A stretch of DNA of 35,980 nt from Rummeliibacillus sp. POC4 (GCF_003576525.1 NZ_QWUA01000053.1:1-35980), one strand, 5' to 3'; positions 8,950-19,312 are shown, counted from the first letter of the stretch. The notes: a model not told the origin generated them from the sequence alone. Made by a program: numbers and translations.

Positions 8950-8992
8950 GGGTTGTCCCATAAGTAGAAAACTTATGGGACGACCCTTTCTT
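8950..8992 (+). terminator. Terminator after csbA; copy B of a repeated hairpin
   Basis: A 16-bp stem (GGGTTGTCCCATAAGT against ACTTATGGGACGACCC, with one G.T pair) closes the loop AGAAA and runs into TTTCTTTCTTTTT. Loop and inner stem are the same as in the hairpin at 4530-4566. Confidence 0.9.
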
Positions 8993-9297
8993 TCTTTTTC
9001 TCATGTCCAAATTAAATCCATGTCGTAATATTACTGTTCAAACACTAATGCTGGTTTCGCTAATTATTTACTCACCAAAGGTTAGAATGAAAAATTGACG
9101 GAAATTAAAAGTTTAAAACATCTAGAAATTATGCATCTATTGTATAATGAATTAAAAGAACTATCCTTAATATTTTTCCATGTAAGTTCTTCAAAAAAGG
9201 TCTGCTAATCGCAACTTATAAGAGTGCAAAGCGCTCCTAATAGAAGAATAAAATAGGTAGAAAATCTTAAATGTAAGATTTGAAGGAGGCAATGGGA
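8993..9297 (+). other. Gene-free stretch before the TVP38 gene
   Basis: No open frame with a ribosome site is visible. TATAAT at 9143-9148 could be a -10 hexamer for the downstream gene, but the -35 position is weak. Nothing else stands out. Confidence 0.4.
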
Positions 9298-9921
9298 GTG
9301 CCAGATTGGTTATCCATTGAAAATTTTCAGGCATTAGCACAACAATATCGCATAATGGGTACTCTATTAGCTATTGCTTTACCCTTTTTAGAAGCGTTTT
9401 TACCATTTTTGCCATTGGCAGCCTTTGTAGTTGCAAATGCTAGCGCATATGGCTTGTGGTGGGGTTTCTTGTTTTCGTGGGGTGGTGCAGTTTTAGGTGC
9501 ATATTGTGTGTTTTTAGTCATCCGTAAATTTGGTAAAATGAAAGCTTTTCGTTTTTTTACAGAAAGACAAGGAGTACAAAAGTTAATACACTGGGTAGAA
9601 TATCAAGGTTTTACGCCGTTATTTATATTACTTTGTTTTCCGTTTACTCCATCTGCTCTAGTAAATATTGTGGCAGGTTTATCGAATTTAAAGAAGAAGA
9701 CTTATTTAGTTACGGTTATGCTTGCAAAATTAGTAATGATTTTCATCATTAGCTGGATTGGTTCAGACTTGAGCGCATTAATAACAAATCCAATTCGGAC
9801 ATGCCTAATTGTTGTTATTATCCTCTTATTATGGTGGGGAGGAAAACAGGTAGAAGCAAAGATGAATGAAAAAGTAGAAAAAAATATGCGTGAATATTCG
9901 AAAAAACACAACACAAAATAG
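9298..9921 (+). CDS. TVP38/TMEM64 (SNARE-associated, VTT-domain) membrane protein, YhjE-like
   Basis: A 207-aa integral membrane protein. Residues about 15-190 carry the VTT/SNARE-associated pattern: PFLEAFLPFLPLAAF near the first membrane segment, a glycine-rich second segment (WWGFLFSWGGAVLGAY), FPFTPSALVNIVAGLS, then two further helices. Relatives include B. subtilis YhjE and the DedA superfamily, some members of which move or scramble phospholipids; the substrate here is unknown. The GTG at 9298 is preferred because it lies 8 bases after AAGGAGG, while the ATG two codons upstream is too close to it. The stop codon abuts the LexA-type box of addB. In B. subtilis yhjE also lies upstream of addB. 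Confidence 0.85.
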   Translation: MPDWLSIENFQALAQQYRIMGTLLAIALPFLEAFLPFLPLAAFVVANASAYGLWWGFLFSWGGAVLGAYCVFLVIRKFGKMKAFRFFTERQGVQKLIHWVEYQGFTPLFILLCFPFTPSALVNIVAGLSNLKKKTYLVTVMLAKLVMIFIISWIGSDLSALITNPIRTCLIVVIILLLWWGGKQVEAKMNEKVEKNMREYSKKHNTK

Positions 9922-9949
9922 AACAAATGTTCCTATTTTGTGGTATATT
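9921..9949 (+). promoter_or_regulatory. LexA/DinR SOS box and promoter of addBA
   Basis: The palindrome GAACAAATGTTC at 9921-9932 matches the core of the Bacillus LexA consensus (GAAC-N4-GTTC). It sits in the -35 region of an extended -10 (TGGTATATT, hexamer 9944-9949), so LexA binding would block polymerase. A 26-base leader then reaches the addB start with AAGGGGG. Confidence 0.75.
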
Positions 9950-9975
9950 AGAGGTAAGTTAAAGGGGGTTTTTAA

Positions 9976-12900
9976 ATGTCGCTGCGTGTTGTAACAGGGC
10001 GTTCAGGCACTGGTAAAACGACATATATTCAACAAGAGATAGTGAATGAGGTGAAAAAAAATCCACTTGGTTCACCAATTTTTTTGATAGTCCCAGACCA
10101 AATGTCATTTTCAGCTGAGTATGATATGACACATGATTATGATGTGAAGGGGTTAATAAGAGCACAGGTTACCACTTTTAAACGTTTAGCTTGGCGTGTT
10201 TTGCAAGAAACCGGTGGTATAAGCCGAAAAGAAGTCAATGGTTTTGGATACCGAATGCTTATTCGAAAATTATTAGAAAATCATAAAGAAGAATTCGCTT
10301 TGTTTCGCAAGGCTGCCGATAAGCGTGGATTTACCGCTGAAATGGAATCCTTATTAAAGGAATTTAGTCGATATAGTTTAGATAGTGCCGCGCTAGATCA
10401 ATTAGAGAAAAGTTTCGAACAAGTAGATGCACCAAAAACATTAAGAGATAAAATCCATGATTTACATTTACTCGTTCAGGCGATTGAAGATGCTTTAGGG
10501 ACTACATATATTGATAGTGAAGGGTATTACCCACTTTTAACGTCTCAATTAGTCGATTCAAAAATGATTCGCGAAGCGGATATATATATCGATGGTTTTA
10601 CAGCTTTTACAACAAGAGAATTTGAATTGGTTCAAGAATTATTGAAAATAGCTCATCGCGTAACAGTCGTTTTACCAATGGAATCAGAAGCTGATGCTGA
10701 TGACGAACAAGCTTTGTTTTACCAATCGGCTCGTACATGTTTGAGACTAAAAGATTTAGCTTTTGAAAATGGGATAGAAGTTGAACCTATCTACTACTGT
10801 AAAGAACAACGAAGATTTCATACAGCTGATTTACGACATATTGAGAGTCAATTTGAAGTGTTCCCGCCAGTTCCAAAAGAAAGTGACGGTAGTGTAGAAA
10901 TCATTGAGGCTGCTAATCGACGAGCAGAGATCCATGCTGTTGCTCGAAAGATTAAAGAACTAACACAAAATGAGCATATGCGGTATCGCGATATCGCAAT
11001 CATCTATCGTCAAGCTGATGTCTACGATCCTTTAATCGCTACAACTTTCCCACAATACGATATTCCTGTCTTTGTCAGTCAGAAAAAACCGATGCTTCAT
11101 CATCCACTAATAGAGTTAAGTCGCTCTGCATTAGAAGTAATTCAGTCTGATTGGAAGTATGAACCTATTTTCCGGGCAATTAAAACAGATTTGTTTTTCC
11201 CTCGCACATCCGATATTCAAGTGTGGAGAGAAAGAGCAGATATATTGGAAAACTTTGTACTTGCACAAGGGATTTATGGTGATCGTTGGTTCGAAGAGAA
11301 ACGATGGTTATATAAAAAGTACCGCGGTTTAGAATTATTCACGAAAAACCAAACAGATGAAGAACGTGCTTATCAACAAGAAATCGAAGCCGTTCGTGGG
11401 AAAATCCGTGAACCTTTAAAAGCATTTGAAGAACAACTAAAAGAAGCAACAACAGGTCGAGAAATTATTGCAGCTTTATATAACTTTATCGAAGGTCTTG
11501 AAGTCTATGATAAGCTACAAGCACTAAAAGACCATGAAATAGAGAAAGGTCTTTTACTAGAAGCGAGTGAACATGAACAAGCTTGGAATCATTGGGTCGA
11601 GATTTTAGATCAGTTTGTGATGTTATTCGGAGATCAACCAATGACGCTGGAAGAAGTATATGAAATATTAGATGAAGGATTTGATACGTTAGAGTTTTCT
11701 CGTATTCCACCATCTCTAGATCAAGTCACTGTCGCTAATGCGGATATTGCTCGTTTATCAAAGATGAAGGCGGTATTTGTTATAGGCGTCAATGAAGGCG
11801 TTTATCCGAAACGAATAGACTACGAAGGTCTGCTAGCAGATAACGAACGTGAATGGTTCTTACAAACGGGTTACGAAATTGCACCGACTTCAAAAGCAAG
11901 ATTGTTAGAAGAAGAATTTATTGCTTATCATGTTTTTACAATGCAATCAGATCGACTTATTGTCTCCTATGCAATAGCAGATGAGGAAAGTAAAGCACTA
12001 TTACCGTCTCTTTATATTAATCGTTTAGAAGAACAGTTAGTCGATATTAAGAAGACAATCGCATTAGTCGATCCAAGTGAATCTACAGAAGAGCAAAGTG
12101 CACTTACTTATATAATGCATCCAAGTACTTCTTTAGCTTATTTGATGAAGCAACTTCGTTTACATCAAGAAGACGGGGAAATAGCCCCTGAATGGCTTGC
12201 GTTGAAACGCTATTATGAAGAAGATCCATATTGGAAGACTGTTTTAGAACGATTAATGCGACCTTTAACAACACCAAATACGGCAGAAAAGTTAACACCA
12301 GAAAATACAGAAGCATTGTATGGATCCACACTAAATTCCAGTGTATCACGAATAGAAAAATTCTATCGATGTCCGTTCGCCCATTTTTCTACATATGGTT
12401 TACATTTAGAAGAAAGAGCGGTATATCGCTTAGAAACGCCAACGATTGGGGATTTATTTCATGCTGCATTGAAATGGATTGCAGAAGAAACAGATCGTAT
12501 GAAATTAACATGGGCACAACTATCGACCGAACAATGTGCAATATTGGCTAAAAAAGCAGTTGAGGAAATATCGCCACTGCTTTACCATCAAATTTTACTA
12601 AGTACCGCCCGTTATCGTTATATTGCTCGTAAATTAACATTTATTGTACAAAGAACATTACAATCACTTAGCCAACACGCAAGAGTTTCAGGGTTTAAGC
12701 CGATTGCACTTGAAGCTGCATTCGGACCAAATGAGCCGCTTCCACCACTTATTATTGAATTGAATAATCATAAGAAAATGCAAATGCGTGGGCGAATAGA
12801 TAGAGTGGATGCGACAACAGTCAATGGTAAGCCTTATATCCGTGTAGTTGACTATAAATCTTCTCCGCATAAGTTAGATTTAAATGATGTCTATTATGGT

Positions 12901-13482
12901 TTATCACTACAAATGTTGACGTATTTAGATGTTGCGATTACGAATTCGGACGAATGGCTCCCGATTCATGCAGAAGCTGGAGGGGTTTTGTATATTCATG
13001 TTCATAACCCTATGTTAAGCCCAAATATAAGCTTGACAGCAGACGAGGCAGAAAGTGAACGACTAAAAGATTTTAAAATGCGAGGATTATTATTGGATGA
13101 CTATGATTCTATTATAGCGATGGATGATCAATTAACAACGAAGAGTGGTCATTCTCAAGTAGTGCCTGTTTACATGAAAAAGGATGGTAGCACTTCACCA
13201 AGTCAATCATCTATTATTGCTCCCAATGATATGAAAACATTGCAACACTTTGTTCGAAACAAACACCGAAAAGCTGGAGAAGAAATTTTAGAGGGACATA
13301 CAGATATTAGCCCATTTAGAATGAAACAGCGCACAGCATGTGAGTTTTGTTCATATAAGAGTGTCTGTCAATTTGATACAACGGACCCAGAACAACATTA
13401 TCGTCAACTTTCCGTAGAGAAACCAGATGAAATTATTCAAAAAATACGTAAGGAAGGTGGACAAGATGAATCAAATTCCTAA
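9976..13482 (+). CDS. addB: ATP-dependent helicase/nuclease subunit AddB
   Basis: A 1168-aa subunit of the AddAB helicase-nuclease, which resects double-strand breaks for recombination. The N terminus has Walker A GRSGTGKTT (residues 8-16). The C-terminal RecB-like nuclease has VVDYKSS with D959. The four iron-sulfur cysteines are all present: C799 in FYRCPF, and C1122, C1125 and C1131 in CEFCSYKSVC; their positions agree within two residues with those known in B. subtilis AddB. In AddB the helicase motifs are non-functional and the protein recognises Chi. Transcription probably starts at the SOS-controlled promoter just upstream. The gene overlaps addA by 17 bases. Confidence 0.97.
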   Translation: MSLRVVTGRSGTGKTTYIQQEIVNEVKKNPLGSPIFLIVPDQMSFSAEYDMTHDYDVKGLIRAQVTTFKRLAWRVLQETGGISRKEVNGFGYRMLIRKLLENHKEEFALFRKAADKRGFTAEMESLLKEFSRYSLDSAALDQLEKSFEQVDAPKTLRDKIHDLHLLVQAIEDALGTTYIDSEGYYPLLTSQLVDSKMIREADIYIDGFTAFTTREFELVQELLKIAHRVTVVLPMESEADADDEQALFYQSARTCLRLKDLAFENGIEVEPIYYCKEQRRFHTADLRHIESQFEVFPPVPKESDGSVEIIEAANRRAEIHAVARKIKELTQNEHMRYRDIAIIYRQADVYDPLIATTFPQYDIPVFVSQKKPMLHHPLIELSRSALEVIQSDWKYEPIFRAIKTDLFFPRTSDIQVWRERADILENFVLAQGIYGDRWFEEKRWLYKKYRGLELFTKNQTDEERAYQQEIEAVRGKIREPLKAFEEQLKEATTGREIIAALYNFIEGLEVYDKLQALKDHEIEKGLLLEASEHEQAWNHWVEILDQFVMLFGDQPMTLEEVYEILDEGFDTLEFSRIPPSLDQVTVANADIARLSKMKAVFVIGVNEGVYPKRIDYEGLLADNEREWFLQTGYEIAPTSKARLLEEEFIAYHVFTMQSDRLIVSYAIADEESKALLPSLYINRLEEQLVDIKKTIALVDPSESTEEQSALTYIMHPSTSLAYLMKQLRLHQEDGEIAPEWLALKRYYEEDPYWKTVLERLMRPLTTPNTAEKLTPENTEALYGSTLNSSVSRIEKFYRCPFAHFSTYGLHLEERAVYRLETPTIGDLFHAALKWIAEETDRMKLTWAQLSTEQCAILAKKAVEEISPLLYHQILLSTARYRYIARKLTFIVQRTLQSLSQHARVSGFKPIALEAAFGPNEPLPPLIIELNNHKKMQMRGRIDRVDATTVNGKPYIRVVDYKSSPHKLDLNDVYYGLSLQMLTYLDVAITNSDEWLPIHAEAGGVLYIHVHNPMLSPNISLTADEAESERLKDFKMRGLLLDDYDSIIAMDDQLTTKSGHSQVVPVYMKKDGSTSPSQSSIIAPNDMKTLQHFVRNKHRKAGEEILEGHTDISPFRMKQRTACEFCSYKSVCQFDTTDPEQHYRQLSVEKPDEIIQKIRKEGGQDESNS

Positions 13483-16400
13483 GAAACCAGATGATGCAAC
13501 TTGGACAGATGCCCAATGGAAAGCCATTTGGGCATCTGGACAAGATATACTCGTTTCAGCAGCAGCGGGATCAGGTAAAACAGCTGTTTTGATCAATCGT
13601 ATGATTGAAAAAGTAATATCAACTACAAATCCAATAGATGTAGACCAATTATTAGTCGTAACATTTACAAATGCATCAGCTGCTGAAATGCGTCATAGAA
13701 TGGCAAATGCTTTGGAAAAGGAAATAAGTAAAAACCCACAATCCAAGCACTTACGTAGACAATTGAGTCTGATTAATAAAGCACAGATTTCAACCTTGCA
13801 CTCATTTTGCTTAAATATTGTTCGTCAGTATGCCTATATGTTAGATATTGACCCTGGCTTTAGAATTGCTGATGATACAGAAGCAGCTTTGTTAAGAGAT
13901 GATACTCTAGCAGAGGTGTTGGAGGCTGCGTATGACGGAGAAAATGCAGAAGCTATTTATCGTCTAGTAGATAGTTTTACATCTGATCGGGATGACCAAG
14001 CCATTGAAGTATTGCTTCAAAAGCTTTATGAGATGTCTAGAGTTAATCCAGAACCGATTAAATGGTTGCAATCACTACCTCAAAAATACGCAATTGCTGA
14101 TGATGCGACGATTGATGATTTAGATATTACACCTCATATAAAAAAAGCAATTCTCCACAATATTGAAGGCGCAATTGGCTTAATAGAAGAAGTCCATCAA
14201 CTTTCTCTACAACCAGATGGCCCATTTGCTTATGGAGAAACTGCACAAAAGGATTTAATCCTGTTTCAAGAAGCAAGAGGTTTTATAGTAGAGCGTAGTT
14301 GGAACGAAGCTTATCAATTTTTCCAATCTGTTAAACTAGATCGTGCAAAAGCTCAAAAAAAGGGAAGTTGCGATGAGGAATTATTAGAACTTGCTAAGTC
14401 AAAACGAAAACAAGCTAAAGAAATGTTTGAAGAACCCATCAATACCTTTTTCAAACGTTCACCAGAAAAACTATTAGAAGAAATTCGATTGATGAAACCA
14501 ATAATCGAAACATTGGTAGAACTTGCGAGTCAATTTAGTGAGCAATATGGTAAGGCAAAAAATGAAAAAGGATTAGTTGATTTTTCTGATTTAGAACATT
14601 ATGCGCTATCAATTTTAGCTGATGAAGTAGATGGAAAACTAGTACCATCCTCCGTAGCGATAGACTATCGTGAGCGTTTTAAAGAAGTTTTAGTTGATGA
14701 ATATCAAGATACAAACCGTATACAAGAAACCATTTTGCAATTAGTCAAAAGTGGCGATGCATCGAATGGGAATATGTTTATGGTTGGAGATGTAAAGCAA
14801 TCTATTTATCGTTTCCGTTTAGCTGAACCAACGCTATTTTTGCAAAAATATTTAACTTATAATGAGAATCCTACGAATACAGGATTACGTATTGATCTAA
14901 ACGCGAACTTCCGCAGTCGACCAGAGGTACTTCATGGAACAAACTATGTATTCTCACAAGTGATGGGAAAAGAAGTTGGCGAAGTAGAATATGATGATGC
15001 AGCTTCTTTAAAACCAAAAGCTCCTTATGATGAAAAGAAAATGCCTCTTGAATTGGTGATTTTACACACATCAAAAGAAGACGATGAAAAAGATTTAGAG
15101 CAAGTGGAAGAAGAATTAAAAAAATCTCAGCAAGAAGCACGTTTTATCATAAAAGAAATAAAACGTATTATGGATTCTAATATGGTTGTCTATGATCCGT
15201 GGGAGAAAAAAGAAAGACCCGTTGAATATAGAGATTTTGTCATCTTAATGCGGTCTATGACATGGTCTGTTGATATGGTAGAAGAGTTTAAAATTGCGGG
15301 AATTCCACTCTATGCGGAAATTTCAACAGGGTATTTTGAAGCGCTTGAAGTAATGATCATGTTAAACACATTAAAAATTATCGATAATCCATATCAAGAT
15401 ATTCCTTTTGCATCTGTTTTACGAGCACCATTTGTTGGGTTAACTGAAAATGAGTTAGCTAGCATTCGATTAGCAGAGCCAAAAGCAGCTTTCTATGATG
15501 CGTTAAAGCAATTTGTTCGTAACGAGGGAGCAGGGCTAAAATCAGCCACTGCGGAGAAGCTACAACGATTCTTACTACAATTGGAGGATTGGCGTGATTT
15601 AGCTAGACGTGGTTCGTTAGCGGATTTAATATGGCGTGTTTACATGGATACGAATTATTATGAAATGGTCGGTGCAATGCCTAATGGGAAACAACGTCAA
15701 GCTAACCTACGAGCATTATATGACCGAGCAATTGCCTATGAAAAGACATCCTTCCGTGGATTGTTCCGTTTCTTACGATTTGTAGAGAGAATGCGATTAC
15801 GTGGTGATGATTTAGGAGCAGCACGTGCGATTAGTGAAAAGGAAAATGTCGTTCGACTTATGACAATTCACTCATCAAAAGGTTTGGAATTCCCATATGT
15901 TTTTGTTGCAGGGCTTGGTAGAGAATTTAACAAAATGGATTTCCATTTACCATATTTATTTGACCAAGAATTTGGTTTAGCAGTAAAAATGATTGATCCT
16001 GAAAAACGTCTTCAATATAAATCTTTACCGTTTTTAGCAATGGTTGAAAAGAAAACATTAGAGATGAAGTCAGAAGAAATGCGTATCTTGTATGTTGCAA
16101 TGACAAGAGCGAAAGAAAAATTATTTTTAGTAGGTTCGGTAAAAGATTGGGAAAAGACGAAAAAGAATTGGATGGAATCACAACGAATCTCTGGTGAGAA
16201 ACTACCTGACTATCTTCGAGCAAAAGCAAAGAATTATTTAGACTGGATTGGACCAGCTTTTGCAAGACATCCTGATTTTGAAGGGCATGATGAAAATCAT
16301 TCAGAATTATCTCATTGGAAATTAACCGTCATGGATACCGATGAACTTCAATCTGGAAGTGTTGAAGAAGTAACGGAAGAAGAGGAATTACAAGAGGAAC

Positions 16401-17128
16401 AATCTGTAGATGATGCAATTCTAACTGAAATTCGTAAACGATTTGATACTCCGTATACTTTTGAAAATGCAATTACTAAGCGTTCAAAAACATCTGTCAG
16501 TGAGTTAAAAAGGATTCAACATTTAGAAGCACAAGAAGAACCTGAACTGTTCACTAAAGCTGCATCGAATCAGCAAAGAGTTGCGACAAGACCTGCTTTT
16601 TTACAACAGCGATCATTAACAGCAGCAGAAATTGGAACAGCGATGCATACTGTGATGCAACATATACCACAGGTTGGTTTGCATAACATAGAAGCAGTTC
16701 AACAATTTGTATCTACATTAGTAGAACGCCAACTATTGACGAAAGAAGAAGCAACTGCTGTACAAGCAACGAAAATCATTGCCTTTTTTGAAACGGAGAT
16801 TGGTCGTCGTTTTATGGATGCTCAAAAAATATATCGAGAAATGCCATTTACGATTAGCTTAGATGACCGTGATGGTGATACGCAAATTGTGCAAGGTGTT
16901 GTTGACTGTTTACTTCAAGAACACAATGGAAATTGGATATTGCTTGATTATAAAACAGATAGAATTCAGCCAAATATGAAAACAATTGACGGCTTACGGA
17001 AAGAAATGATGAAACGATATGACGTTCAACTTTCATTATATAAAGAAGCGTTAGAAGAAATATTACAAATCGATATACATGAAAAAGTAATTTATGCTTT
17101 CGATGCAAAAAGGTCGGTTGTTTTGTAG
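13466..17128 (+). CDS. addA: ATP-dependent helicase/nuclease subunit AddA
   Basis: A 1220-aa UvrD-like SF1 helicase with a C-terminal nuclease. Visible motifs: Walker A AAAGSGKT (K38), motif Ia VVTFTNASAAEMRHR, motif II VDEYQDTN, motif III GDVKQSIYRFR, motif V TIHSSKGLEFP, motif VI LYVAMTRAKEKL, and the nuclease motif LLDYKTD with D1161. It is the 3'-5' motor and one of the two nucleases of AddAB. The start chosen is the ATG behind GGAAGGTGG; the open frame extends 13 codons farther but with no ribosome site. Overlap with addB indicates coupling. B. subtilis sbcDC does not follow here. Confidence 0.97.
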   Translation: MNQIPKKPDDATWTDAQWKAIWASGQDILVSAAAGSGKTAVLINRMIEKVISTTNPIDVDQLLVVTFTNASAAEMRHRMANALEKEISKNPQSKHLRRQLSLINKAQISTLHSFCLNIVRQYAYMLDIDPGFRIADDTEAALLRDDTLAEVLEAAYDGENAEAIYRLVDSFTSDRDDQAIEVLLQKLYEMSRVNPEPIKWLQSLPQKYAIADDATIDDLDITPHIKKAILHNIEGAIGLIEEVHQLSLQPDGPFAYGETAQKDLILFQEARGFIVERSWNEAYQFFQSVKLDRAKAQKKGSCDEELLELAKSKRKQAKEMFEEPINTFFKRSPEKLLEEIRLMKPIIETLVELASQFSEQYGKAKNEKGLVDFSDLEHYALSILADEVDGKLVPSSVAIDYRERFKEVLVDEYQDTNRIQETILQLVKSGDASNGNMFMVGDVKQSIYRFRLAEPTLFLQKYLTYNENPTNTGLRIDLNANFRSRPEVLHGTNYVFSQVMGKEVGEVEYDDAASLKPKAPYDEKKMPLELVILHTSKEDDEKDLEQVEEELKKSQQEARFIIKEIKRIMDSNMVVYDPWEKKERPVEYRDFVILMRSMTWSVDMVEEFKIAGIPLYAEISTGYFEALEVMIMLNTLKIIDNPYQDIPFASVLRAPFVGLTENELASIRLAEPKAAFYDALKQFVRNEGAGLKSATAEKLQRFLLQLEDWRDLARRGSLADLIWRVYMDTNYYEMVGAMPNGKQRQANLRALYDRAIAYEKTSFRGLFRFLRFVERMRLRGDDLGAARAISEKENVVRLMTIHSSKGLEFPYVFVAGLGREFNKMDFHLPYLFDQEFGLAVKMIDPEKRLQYKSLPFLAMVEKKTLEMKSEEMRILYVAMTRAKEKLFLVGSVKDWEKTKKNWMESQRISGEKLPDYLRAKAKNYLDWIGPAFARHPDFEGHDENHSELSHWKLTVMDTDELQSGSVEEVTEEEELQEEQSVDDAILTEIRKRFDTPYTFENAITKRSKTSVSELKRIQHLEAQEEPELFTKAASNQQRVATRPAFLQQRSLTAAEIGTAMHTVMQHIPQVGLHNIEAVQQFVSTLVERQLLTKEEATAVQATKIIAFFETEIGRRFMDAQKIYREMPFTISLDDRDGDTQIVQGVVDCLLQEHNGNWILLDYKTDRIQPNMKTIDGLRKEMMKRYDVQLSLYKEALEEILQIDIHEKVIYAFDAKRSVVL

Positions 17129-17140
17129 GGGGAAATAGGA

Positions 17141-18334
17141 TTGAATAGTACACCAACAACTAGTAAGCAAAGAATTGATACGTTAGATATTTTAAGAGGT
17201 GTTAGCTTACTAGGGATTTTACTAGTGAATATGTTTGCATTTAGTACACCAGCTCCTTATATCGATTTGAAAACATTTTTTTCAGTTCCAATCGATAAGG
17301 AATTTCAAAAGGGTCTGGATATTTTTGTACAAGGGAGTTTTTATCCTTTGTTTTCCATGCTTTTTGGCTATGGGCTTGCGATGCAATACGAAAAAGCTAC
17401 TCGATTAGGCGATTCGTTTTATAAATTTGGTATAAAGAGACTCGTTGTTTTATTTGTTATAGGGATATTGCATGCCTTTTTAATCTGGTGGGGAGATATT
17501 CTGATGACTTATGCTTTTTGTGGATTAGTACTACTTACGCTCATTCGCTTAAAGCCGGGATTCTTATTGGCTATTGGGTTAATCTTTTATATGGGGATTA
17601 ATGGGGTTTTAGCATTATTAACAGGATTAGCGTCAATCGCGGATCCTTCAAGTACGGAATCGTCTCAATTTATCGATATTCAATCGATGGAAAGTTCTTT
17701 AAAAGCATATGGTGCAGGTTCTTGGACAGATGCATTTATCCAACGTTTATCGGATTTATCTGTTCAATTTTCTCCATTTATGTGGTTGATGGCACTCTTT
17801 ACTATTTTACCTTATATGCTTATTGGAGCAGCCGCTTCCAAATGGCAATTGATTGAAAAAGCAAAAGACAAATATATTTTATGGGGCATATTAGCAGTCA
17901 TAATGATACCACTTGGCATCTATTTGAAGTCTCTACCATTTACACTGAATCGTAATTATTTTTTAGATTATGTACAAACTTATTTTGGCGGCCCAATATT
18001 AGCTATTGGTTATGCAAGTTTGATTGTCTTAATCTGTTGTATTCCTTATGCAACGAAGATATTAACTCCTATAGCAAAAGCCGGGCGAATGTCGATGACG
18101 GTGTATCTAACGCAATCTATTATTTGCACATTAATTTTTTATCATTTTGGTTTTGGCCTTTACGGTAAAGTAGGAGTAGATACAGCAACATTTTTGGCTG
18201 TTGGTATATATGCGATACAACTTGTCTTTGCATCACTTTGGTTTCTATTTTTTAAGCAAGGACCGATTGAAGCAGTATGGAAAAGAATAACTTATGGAAA
18301 ATATATGCCGAAAAAAGAGGAAAAAAGTGTGTAA
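17141..18334 (+). CDS. DUF418/YeiB-family membrane protein
   Basis: A 397-aa polytopic protein with a TTG start behind GGGGGAAATAGGA. The N-terminal signature RIDTLDILRGVSLLGILLVNM is typical of DUF418/YeiB proteins, related to acyltransferase-3-like membrane proteins. About ten membrane segments can be drawn. The C-terminal part contains GRMSMTVYLTQSIICTLIFY and a final FKQGPIEAVWKRITYG, both characteristic of DUF418. The substrate is unknown; a transport or acyl-transfer role is often guessed for the family. It follows addA by 12 bases and may be transcribed with it. Confidence 0.9.
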   Translation: MNSTPTTSKQRIDTLDILRGVSLLGILLVNMFAFSTPAPYIDLKTFFSVPIDKEFQKGLDIFVQGSFYPLFSMLFGYGLAMQYEKATRLGDSFYKFGIKRLVVLFVIGILHAFLIWWGDILMTYAFCGLVLLTLIRLKPGFLLAIGLIFYMGINGVLALLTGLASIADPSSTESSQFIDIQSMESSLKAYGAGSWTDAFIQRLSDLSVQFSPFMWLMALFTILPYMLIGAAASKWQLIEKAKDKYILWGILAVIMIPLGIYLKSLPFTLNRNYFLDYVQTYFGGPILAIGYASLIVLICCIPYATKILTPIAKAGRMSMTVYLTQSIICTLIFYHFGFGLYGKVGVDTATFLAVGIYAIQLVFASLWFLFFKQGPIEAVWKRITYGKYMPKKEEKSV

Positions 18335-18375
18335 ATGTTGTATTATGGTAAAAAAAGAAGGAGTGCAGAATATTC

Positions 18376-19278
18376 ATGAAAATTTTATCATTTCGTTATA
18401 ACGACATTTTAAGTTTTGGTCCAAAGGTCAAAAAAGAAGAAGCTGTTTGGGATGTATTAGCAATTCAAGAATCGCTTCAAGTGCTCCCTTCTTATGCAAA
18501 AACCATTGTAGAAGGTATGACAAATGGCTATGAGTTTGTTGAGCAAACTCGAAAACTAGTAAGAGCAGCACAAGAGTTAGAGGATACATCACAATTCAAA
18601 CGCGACTTCAAAGAAATTGAATGGTTAGCACCAATACCACGTACAACTAAAAATATTATTTGTATCGGTAAAAACTATGATGAGCATGCAAAAGAAATGG
18701 GTTCAGAGCACGCACCTGAAGATATTATGGTCTTCACTAAAGCTCCAACAGCCATCGCTGCGGATGAACAAACATTATCTGTTCATGCTGATGTGACTTC
18801 ACAATTAGATTATGAAGGGGAACTTGCTGTTGTCATTGCGAAAAAAGGCAAGAACATTCCTAAAAATTTAGCATTTGACTATGTATTTGGTTACACAATT
18901 GCTAATGATATTACTGCACGTGATTTACAATCAAAACATAAACAATTCTTCTTAGGTAAAAGTTTAGATGGTTCATGCCCAATGGGACCATACTTAGTAA
19001 CAAAAGATGAAATTCCAAATCCTCAAAATTTAACAGTTGTGACAAAAGTAAATGATGAAGTTCGTCAAAATGGAACAACGAGAGATATGATGCATTCCGT
19101 AGAGGATTTAATCGTTGATATTTCTAGACTAGTTACGTTAGAACCAGGCGATGTGATTCTTACTGGAACTCCAGCTGGTGTAGGTCTAGGTATGAATCCA
19201 CCTCAATACCTTAAATCTGGCGACGTTGTCAAAGTATCTATCGAAGGAATTGGTACTTTAGTAAATCGCTTTGAGTAA
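18376..19278 (+). CDS. yisK: Fumarylacetoacetate hydrolase-family protein YisK
   Basis: A 300-aa protein with an N-terminal YisK-specific domain (about 1-90) and a FAH fold. Metal-binding residues are visible as E147 and E149 in DYEGELAVV and D178 in ANDITARD, one residue offset from those I recall for B. subtilis YisK. The active-site lid histidine-lysine region is LQSKHKQFFLGKSLDGSCPMGP. B. subtilis YisK acts as an oxaloacetate decarboxylase-type enzyme and associates with Mbl, affecting cell width; the same role is inferred. AAGAAGGAGTG precedes the ATG. yisL follows, as in B. subtilis. Confidence 0.92.
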   Translation: MKILSFRYNDILSFGPKVKKEEAVWDVLAIQESLQVLPSYAKTIVEGMTNGYEFVEQTRKLVRAAQELEDTSQFKRDFKEIEWLAPIPRTTKNIICIGKNYDEHAKEMGSEHAPEDIMVFTKAPTAIAADEQTLSVHADVTSQLDYEGELAVVIAKKGKNIPKNLAFDYVFGYTIANDITARDLQSKHKQFFLGKSLDGSCPMGPYLVTKDEIPNPQNLTVVTKVNDEVRQNGTTRDMMHSVEDLIVDISRLVTLEPGDVILTGTPAGVGLGMNPPQYLKSGDVVKVSIEGIGTLVNRFE

Positions 19279-19312
19279 GTAATTTGCTAGAATATAGCCA
19301 TCACTTTGACAC

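Noticed and set aside
10000-17100. Several opposite-strand frames inside addB and addA
   Set aside because: Shadows of the long coding genes; no ribosome sites or family features.
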